From: Nocardia flavorosea
GTDB lineage: Bacteria > Actinomycetota > Actinomycetes > Mycobacteriales > Mycobacteriaceae
Assembly: GCF_015477805.1 (NCBI RefSeq)
Contig: NZ_JADLQL010000004.1
Coordinates: forward strand, 62,001 to 126,000
Direction: 5' to 3'
Length of the DNA stretch: 64,000 nt
Numbering within the stretch: the first letter of the stretch is position 1; each line of letters starts with the position of its first letter. Shown piece after piece: positions 58,938-64,000 of the stretch. A program made the position numbers and the translations under genes. A model generated the notes under the pieces. That model had not been told where the DNA came from. It did not search any database and saw only the letters and a program-made list of their open reading frames with translations.

Positions 58938-59450
58938 CTATGCCGAGGTCTGCCGCTTCGGCAGTTTCCAGCCGGGTCGCGGGAAATGGCAGGTATAGCC
59001 GTTGGGGAAGGTCTGCAGGTAGTCCTGGTGCTCGGGTTCGGCCTCCCAGAACTCGACTGCCGGCGATACCTCGGTGACGACCCTGCCCGGCCACAGCCCG
59101 GAATCCTCGACGTCGGCGATCGTCTCGAGCGCGACCCGCTTCTGCTCGTCGTCGAGATAGAAGATCTCGGAGCGATAGCTGGTCCCGATATCGTTGCCCT
59201 GACGGTTCTTCGTGGTCGGGTCGTGGATCTGGAAGAAGAATTCCAGCAACGCCCGATAGTCGGTCTGCGCCGGGTCGTAGACGATCTCCACCGCCTCGGC
59301 GTGGCCGGGATGGTTGCGGTAGGTGGGGTGATCGTTCTGTCCGCCGGTGTAGCCGACCCGGGTGCTGTGGACCCCGGGCTGCTTGCGGATCAGCTCCTGC
59401 ATACCCCAGAAGCATCCACCGGCCAGGATCGCCTTCCGCGTTTCCGTCAC
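58938..59450 (-). CDS. msrA: peptide methionine sulfoxide reductase A
   Basis: The protein has 170 residues from GTG 59450, with AAGGAGGAAG upstream. The catalytic GCFWG (Cys13), VGYTGG, the HAEAVEIVYDP region and a FFQIHDPTT tract are the MsrA pattern. It repairs methionine-S-sulfoxide with thioredoxin-like donors. No resolving Cys is seen near the C-terminus apart from the one in NGYTCHFP, so recycling may use that residue. Confidence 0.93.
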   Translation of the reverse strand: MTETRKAILAGGCFWGMQELIRKQPGVHSTRVGYTGGQNDHPTYRNHPGHAEAVEIVYDPAQTDYRALLEFFFQIHDPTTKNRQGNDIGTSYRSEIFYLDDEQKRVALETIADVEDSGLWPGRVVTEVSPAVEFWEAEPEHQDYLQTFPNGYTCHFPRPGWKLPKRQTSA

Positions 59451-59578
59451 GCTTCCTCCTTCGTCCCCCACATTATGCGTGCCCGGTGCAACGCCGCCGG
59501 TATCCCGGAAAGTCCCGCGGCCCGGCCGTGCGCTTGCCCACCACGCCCACCGGCAACGTAACCGCTGCGCGGTATCGT

Positions 59579-60394
59579 TCAGACCCGCTGGGCGGTGACC
59601 AGCAGGTATTCCCATTCCATCCGGCCGCCGCCGAGATCGTGCGCGGCCGCGAGATCGGTGAGTTCGCGGTCCAGCTGTTCGGCGCGTTCCGGCTCACCGG
59701 CCAGTGCCCGGTAGACCGCGATGGTGGGCCCGTAGTTCGTTTTGAAGAAGGTACGGAAGGCGTCGGCGTCGGCGAAGCAGTCCACGACGGCCTGCTCGCG
59801 TCGCATCGTCATCCCGGTGACCCGGTCCCCGAGCAGTTCGGTGACGTGCTCCTCCGATCCCCACAGCGGCGGCGGTTGCGCACCGGCCGGGGGCGGTGGG
59901 GCGAATGGTTTCATGGTGGCGAACATCCGGCCGATGAACCCGGTGGGCGTCCAGTTCACCAACCCGATCGACCCACCGCTTCTGGTCACCCGGATCAGTT
60001 CGTCGGCGGCGGCGCGGTGGAACGGCGCGAACATGATCCCCACACACGAGATCACCACATCGAACTCACCGTCGGCGTAGGGCAACGCTTCCGCGTCGGC
60101 CTGCTCCCAGGTGAGCTCGACCCCGGCCGCCGCAGCATTACGCCGCCCGGCCTCGAACAACTCGGGAGTGAGGTCACCGGCCACCACCTCGGCGCCGGCG
60201 GCCGCGGCCGGTATGGCCGCATTCCCCGATCCGGCCGCGATATCCAGTACTTTCTTCCCCGGGCCGATCGGGGTGGCGCGGACGAGCCGAGCACCCAGCC
60301 CGGGTATCACGTCGGCGGCCACCCGCGCATAATCGCCGGCCGCCCAGATGGCTCTGTGCTTGGTTTTCAGGTCCCCGGTAACGGACTGCGACAT
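59579..60394 (-). CDS. class I SAM-dependent methyltransferase
   Basis: The protein has 271 residues from ATG 60394, with GAGGAGC upstream. It has an ubiE-like SAM site VLDIAAGSGNAAIPAAAAG, then DVVISCVGIMFAPFHR as motif II/post-motif, and a Trp/Pro-rich loop (VNWTPTGFIGRMFATMK). The substrate is unknown; the general shape is that of small-molecule methyltransferases in nocardiae. It is divergent from the P450 gene. Confidence 0.85.
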   Translation of the reverse strand: MSQSVTGDLKTKHRAIWAAGDYARVAADVIPGLGARLVRATPIGPGKKVLDIAAGSGNAAIPAAAAGAEVVAGDLTPELFEAGRRNAAAAGVELTWEQADAEALPYADGEFDVVISCVGIMFAPFHRAAADELIRVTRSGGSIGLVNWTPTGFIGRMFATMKPFAPPPPAGAQPPPLWGSEEHVTELLGDRVTGMTMRREQAVVDCFADADAFRTFFKTNYGPTIAVYRALAGEPERAEQLDRELTDLAAAHDLGGGRMEWEYLLVTAQRV

Positions 60395-60748
60395 CGTCTG
60401 CTCCTCACCTCGCAACTGCGGATTTCACGGCATATCGCGCCCTCCGGAGTACTGCTTTCGCGGCCGCCTGTTCGAATTGTCGAAACACCCGGTCAGCTCG
60501 CTACCGGACCGTCCCATTGTCGGTCTCGCGGCGACCTGGCCGCAATGGCGGCGACCGGTTACACACCCGGACCGCGCGCCGGAAACAACCTCGCGCCGGG
60601 ATCGCGAACGGCGGTGTCGTGGATGCGCCATTTTCGGTAAACCGGCTGAGCCGCAACGCAATTTGTGCATCGTTCGCGTACTGTTTGCAGTCGGCGCCGA
60701 GACACGGGAGACCGCTCGGCCCACAGTGCGAAACAGTATGGAGCCCTT
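60395..60748. other. intergenic between divergent genes
   Basis: These 354 bases separate the methyltransferase and P450 starts. Apart from the P450 ribosome site (GGAG, five bases before TTG 60749), I see nothing that I can support. Confidence 0.4.
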
Positions 60749-61993
60749 TTGACAACCCGACAGTTCGACGTCCCCGCCGCCCGCCCCGTACACGGTTCCC
60801 CGGTTGCCGACGGCGGCCCCCGGTTCCCGCTGTACGCGCCCGAATTCGCCGACAACCCGCACCGGGTGTACGGGCAGATGCGCCGTGAACATCGGTCGAT
60901 GGTGCCGGTCGATCTGGCTCCCGGTATCCCCGCGACCCTGGTGATCGAGCACGCGGTGGCGGTGCGCATCCTCAACGATCACGAGCATTTTCCGGCCGAT
61001 CCGCGCACCTGGCAGAAAGATGTGGCCGCCGACTGCCCGGTGCTGCCGATCATGGAGTGGCGGCCCATTCCCAACCGCAGCACCGGAGAGGCGTTCCGGC
61101 GCTACCGGTCGGCCAGTCTGGCGGCGCTCACGGATGTGGACCTGCACGCGCTACGCGCGGCCGTGACCGACCTCGCGACCCCGCTGATCAACTCCTTCTG
61201 CGAAACCGGCAGCGCCGACCTGCTGCTCCAGTACGCGTTCCCGTTGACGTTCGGTGTCTGCAATACGCTGCTCGGCTGCCCGCCGGAGATCGGGCAGCGG
61301 GTGGCGGCCGGGATGGCTGCCATGTTCGAAGGCGTCGACGCCGACGAGGGCAACCGGATGATCAACGCGGCGCTGGCCGAACTGGTCGAGCACAAGCGCG
61401 CGAACCCCGGCAACGATGTCACCACGCGATTGCTCCAGCACGAAGCGAACCTCAACGAAGAGGAGATGGTTCACCAGCTGGCCGGCCAGTACGGCGCGGT
61501 GATCGAACTCCAGCAGAACCTGATCGCCAACACCCTTCTGCTGATCCTCACCGAGGACCGTTTCGGCGGCAGTGTGCTGGGCGGCAGCCTGTCCACCCGG
61601 GACGCCCTCGACGAGGTGCTGTTCGACAACCCACCCATGGCGAACTTCCTCATCACCTATCCGCGGCAGCCGATCCTGATCGAAGACGTCTGGCTACCCG
61701 CCCACCAACCGGTGGTCATCAGTATCGCCGCCTGCAACCACGATCCGGCGATCAGATCCGCCGATCAGCGCGGGAACCGTTCGCACCTGTCCTGGGGCCT
61801 GGGTCAGCGCAGCTGCCCCGCTCAGACCCCGGCGTACCTGGTGGCTCAGGAAGCGATCGATCAACTACTCGATGCCCTGCCGGAAATGGAAGTGGATATG
61901 CCCGACGGACCGCAATGGCGTCCCGGCCCGTTCCACCGATCACTCACCGCACTGCCGGTGAAGTTCCCGCCGTCACCACCCTTCCCCGTCTGA
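60749..61993 (+). CDS. atypical cytochrome P450 without ExxR (CYP157-like)
   Basis: The protein has 414 residues, probably from TTG 60749 (GGAG five bases upstream). The heme-binding SWGLGQRSCPAQ has the ligand Cys356. The K-helix ExxR, almost universal in P450s, reads E289-V-L-F292, and the I-helix oxygen-activation motif AGxxT is replaced by YGAVIELQQNLIAN. Similar loss occurs in the CYP157 family of actinomycetes, found next to conservon genes. No conservon gene is seen here. It probably binds heme but may not be a normal monooxygenase. Confidence 0.7.
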   Translation: MTTRQFDVPAARPVHGSPVADGGPRFPLYAPEFADNPHRVYGQMRREHRSMVPVDLAPGIPATLVIEHAVAVRILNDHEHFPADPRTWQKDVAADCPVLPIMEWRPIPNRSTGEAFRRYRSASLAALTDVDLHALRAAVTDLATPLINSFCETGSADLLLQYAFPLTFGVCNTLLGCPPEIGQRVAAGMAAMFEGVDADEGNRMINAALAELVEHKRANPGNDVTTRLLQHEANLNEEEMVHQLAGQYGAVIELQQNLIANTLLLILTEDRFGGSVLGGSLSTRDALDEVLFDNPPMANFLITYPRQPILIEDVWLPAHQPVVISIAACNHDPAIRSADQRGNRSHLSWGLGQRSCPAQTPAYLVAQEAIDQLLDALPEMEVDMPDGPQWRPGPFHRSLTALPVKFPPSPPFPV

Positions 61994-62119
61994 CGGCTGC
62001 TCTCGTGGTCGGCCCGGCCGCCCGCCGTGCCGGCGGCCGCCGGGAAGTGATCGGGTCGCCGGTACCGGGACGACCGGCCGGAGCGGGCGAGTTCGACGAT
62101 TGCCGGGCCGTAGGCCCGG

Positions 62120-62470
62120 TCAGTCGCTGCCGGGCGGGACGGCGGGGGCGAATACGCAGTACATCCGCAACTGGGTGTCGGCAATGATGGTGTGGCGTTC
62201 GTGCCCGTCGAGCAGGTACATGGTGCCCGGCGCGAGCGTATGGGTCACCCCGTTGTCCCGGTCGATCAGGTGGCCGTGGCCTTCGATGAGCCAGACGGCC
62301 TCGATGTAGTCGGGATAGTGCAGCGGGGTCTCGGTACCGGCGGCCACGGTGGTCTCGTGGTAGGAGAAACCGACCTCGTCGTCGGACAGGACGATCCGTT
62401 TCGAGGTCCAGTGGTCGGTATCGACCTGCCGATCGGTTCCGGTGATGTCACGAGTTGTCCGCACGATCAT
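62120..62470 (-). CDS. ectC: solitary L-ectoine synthase (EctC)
   Basis: The protein has 116 residues from ATG 62470, with AAGGAGG nine bases upstream. It is a complete EctC cupin: W21 (DHWTSKR), FSYHETTVAAGTETPLHYPD, and the iron-binding residues E57, Y85 and H93 in the same positions as the characterised enzyme (numbering recalled from the Paenibacillus EctC structure). EctC cyclises N-gamma-acetyl-diaminobutyrate to ectoine. ectA and ectB are absent, and the gene sits inside the 3' end of an HSL-type hydrolase gene, overlapping by 23 bases on the same strand. Solitary EctC proteins exist elsewhere; their substrate is debated. Confidence 0.8.
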   Translation of the reverse strand: MIVRTTRDITGTDRQVDTDHWTSKRIVLSDDEVGFSYHETTVAAGTETPLHYPDYIEAVWLIEGHGHLIDRDNGVTHTLAPGTMYLLDGHERHTIIADTQLRMYCVFAPAVPPGSD

Positions 62471-63407
62471 GGCCGGTTCCTCCTTCACTGTTCGCAGGGA
62501 GTGCCGTGGGCACGGTTCGCAGGAAATGCAGTAGTTCATCGGTCGCCTGCCCGGCCTCGGGGATTCGTTTCATGATCCAGTTGTGCATCATCCCCGGATA
62601 TTCGTGCAGCTCGACCGGTACTCCGGCCGCATCGCCGAGTTCGGCCACCCGGCGGGCATCGGGCAGCAGGATGTCGCGGTGGCCGATGAAGACGACGGCC
62701 GGTGCGAGCCCGGTGAGGTCGGCGAACGCCGGACTGATATGCGGATCGTCGAGGGCCCTGCCGCCCGCATACCATCGACCGGCCTGCTTCAAGCCGGAGA
62801 CGCCGAGTTCCGGGTCGCGGTCGTCGATGGTCAGCGATAGTGGATCGTCGGTCGCGAGATCGATCCACGGGGAGAACAACGCCAGGGCACGCGGTTGCGG
62901 TTGTCCGCGTTCATGCAGGTGGCGGGCCAGCGTGAGGGCGAGCGTACCGCCGGCCGAATCACCGAAGACGATCCGGTTACCGGGTGCGGTCGCACGGGTC
63001 ACGCGGTCGTAGGCGCGCTCGACCATCGGCACGATCGCCCGGTGGTCGTTCTCGGGCGCCAGCGGATACATCGGCAGCGTGTAGGTGCAGCCGGTGCGTG
63101 CGACGATCCGGCCCGCGAACCGCCAATGATGCGGTTCGGGCGCCTCGACGAATCCACCGCCGTGCATATGGAAGATATGCCAGGGCGAACTCGGCCCACC
63201 GGGTGGTGTGAGGGTGTAGACCGGGCGGCCGTCGACCTCCTCGCAGGTCACCTGATATTTCGCGGTGATACGCCGCGGCGGCCGAGAACGCTTCGGCTCC
63301 TGATGTCGCGGTAATCCATCGCGCATGGCCGAGGGATCGGCGTAGAACCGCTTGTTCTGCCGCAACCACATCCGGGCGAACAGCGCCCGCGCCCGCCACG
63401 ATGTCAT
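62448..63407 (-). CDS. HSL-type alpha/beta hydrolase
   Basis: The protein has 319 residues from ATG 63407. It has the HSL family oxyanion motif HGGG at 82-85, the nucleophile GDSAGG with Ser151, and later Asp (HRDILLPDA) and His (MMHNWIMK). It is a cytosolic esterase/lipase of the hormone-sensitive lipase group. The coding overlap with ectC at its 3' end is 23 bases, so the two proteins are co-expressed. Whether it feeds the EctC-like step with a de-esterified substrate is unknown. Confidence 0.85.
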   Translation of the reverse strand: MTSWRARALFARMWLRQNKRFYADPSAMRDGLPRHQEPKRSRPPRRITAKYQVTCEEVDGRPVYTLTPPGGPSSPWHIFHMHGGGFVEAPEPHHWRFAGRIVARTGCTYTLPMYPLAPENDHRAIVPMVERAYDRVTRATAPGNRIVFGDSAGGTLALTLARHLHERGQPQPRALALFSPWIDLATDDPLSLTIDDRDPELGVSGLKQAGRWYAGGRALDDPHISPAFADLTGLAPAVVFIGHRDILLPDARRVAELGDAAGVPVELHEYPGMMHNWIMKRIPEAGQATDELLHFLRTVPTALPANSEGGTGHDRADNS

Positions 63408-63866
63408 CGGATACCTGCCTGCCCGCGAGTATGCGGCCGAACCGGTCGTAGGGCATTGTGGTGAGCGTCCGATCCGGACATGGCTGTCCTCCGTTCCATC
63501 GCGTTCGACGAGCGGTGGATGCTCGCCCCCGCGGCAACCACCGGCCTCGTGCCGTCGGCATTACCGCTGCGGCGGCAACTAAACAAAAGTCCAGTTTCGC
63601 CCGTACCGCCGACGTCCCCGGAGCAGCGGGTCGACCGGCCGCACCGGACTCTCCGCGCCCGGGGCGGCGCAGCGCCGGCCCGCGCCCCTGCATCGAATGC
63701 GGCCTACTCGACATCGTCGCGGGGCAGCGCGCCCGCGCCGACAGCATCGAATGCAGCACCCGGCTGCCGACGAGCCGGTAATCCCGTGGCCGGGGCAGTC
63801 GAAAGGCAGCAGGTTCGGTCGCTGTCGCTGGACTAGCATCGGTCGGAGTCGATCCGAAGGAGCACC
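63408..63866. other. intergenic, nothing recognised
   Basis: These 459 bases lie between the hydrolase start and the DhaK-like gene. No frame has family features, and no strong hairpin is seen. Confidence 0.35.
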
Positions 63867-64000
63867 GTGCGCCGACAGATTCTCAACCAGCCCGAGAACG
63901 CTCCCGAGGAAGCGCTCGAAGGGCTCGCCCTGACCCATCCCACGCTCATCGCCTACGACCGCGAACGCGGCCTCGTCACCCGGGCCACTCCGGCACGCGA
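63867..64000 (+). CDS. dihydroxyacetone kinase subunit DhaK-like, 5' part
   Basis: From GTG 63867, with AAGGAGC upstream, 44 codons are visible before the window ends: RRQILNQPENAPEEALEGLA, then LTHPTLIAYD and RGLVTRATPA. This fits the start of the DAK1 (DhaK) domain, which begins with a KLIN-like motif and a conserved ALEGL..AHP stretch. The catalytic His region lies beyond the window, so the call rests on the N-terminus only. Confidence 0.55.
   Translation, partial: MRRQILNQPENAPEEALEGLALTHPTLIAYDRERGLVTRATPAR

Noticed and set aside
57471..59561. 696-codon plus-strand open frame antisense to the PAP2-kinase and msrA genes
   Set aside because: It spans two clearly supported minus-strand genes and lacks any domain.
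63480..63836. 118-codon plus-strand frame before the DhaK-like gene
   Set aside because: Low-complexity Ala/Pro/Arg sequence, no ribosome site and no family.
1..64000. CRISPR arrays, insertion sequences, integrases or phage genes
   Set aside because: No regularly spaced repeats, transposase or integrase motifs were found anywhere in the window. The tRNA at 23016 has no obvious direct repeat of its 3' end nearby.

Overview
The window is high-GC actinobacterial DNA, most likely from a Nocardia or a close mycolic-acid relative. This is inferred from the gene families seen, not from a database match: accessory genes of type VII secretion (EspG, an EspC/WXG100-like protein, YbaB next to an export candidate), an XRE-DUF5753/DUF397 pair, a Ddn-type F420-linked reductase, a DinB/mycothiol-dependent family enzyme, a mycofactocin-coupled type SDR, paired DUF35 and lipid-transfer-protein genes, and two perfect matches to the KstR sterol-regulon operator. 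Genes are dense, with many 1-8 base start/stop overlaps, and start codons are ATG, GTG and one probable TTG.

Layout. 1-8.7 kb: the end of an ion transporter; a flavin monooxygenase/serine hydrolase pair facing a TetR gene across a perfect 31-bp operator; a pyruvyl-transferase-like gene; an NDH-2 fragment fused in frame to a PfkB kinase; a second P-loop kinase; a MerR-like protein without its DNA-binding part; and a frameshifted DinB-family gene. 8.9-10.1 kb: an orphan, signal-less periplasmic-binding-fold protein. 10.6-19.4 kb is the most unusual part. It holds an ESX accessory operon (WXG-like, DUF3558-type lipoprotein, PPE-like proline-rich protein, EspG), a partly duplicated XRE/DUF397 cassette, and an opposite-strand operon. 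That operon runs YbaB-like, EspC-like, a 402-residue protein with a DUF6973-like C-terminal domain, and then three paralogous lipoproteins of unknown family. It looks like a type VII secreted effector with a set of candidate immunity or partner lipoproteins.

19.4-26.4 kb: a TetR/methyltransferase pair with an operator, an SDR, a GNAT remnant, a CAT-anticodon tRNA, a Ddn-like reductase, a Gly/Cys-rich membrane peptide facing a GRDP-like gene, and DedA. 26.4-37.4 kb is a steroid/lipid block: an aldehyde dehydrogenase and an acyl-CoA synthetase, each with a KstR box upstream, a DUF35-DUF35-ltp4-ltp3 operon, ltp1, a TetR gene and an SDR. 37.5-42.4 kb: Rrf2 with an NDH-2-like flavoprotein, and GntR/MFS facing a thioesterase across a 24-bp palindrome. 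42.9-46.6 kb: the 2-hydroxypentadienoate (meta-cleavage) lower pathway hsaE-hsaG-hsaF facing an IclR regulator.

46.6-51.2 kb: a decayed vapBC pair fused into neighbouring genes, a TspO-like gene, an SDR-DUF2867 protein, a photolyase and a TetR stub. 51.2-64 kb: a 3-hydroxyacyl-CoA dehydrogenase, TetR and an OYE-type reductase, a His-rich secreted protein, glutamate decarboxylase, a PhnB-like protein, a PAP2-diacylglycerol kinase fusion, MsrA, a methyltransferase, a P450 without the ExxR motif, a solitary ectoine synthase overlapping an HSL-type hydrolase, and the start of a DhaK-like gene. Truncated genes recur at junctions (NDH-2, MerR, GNAT, RelE, VapB, VapC, TetR), so small deletions appear to have shaped this segment.
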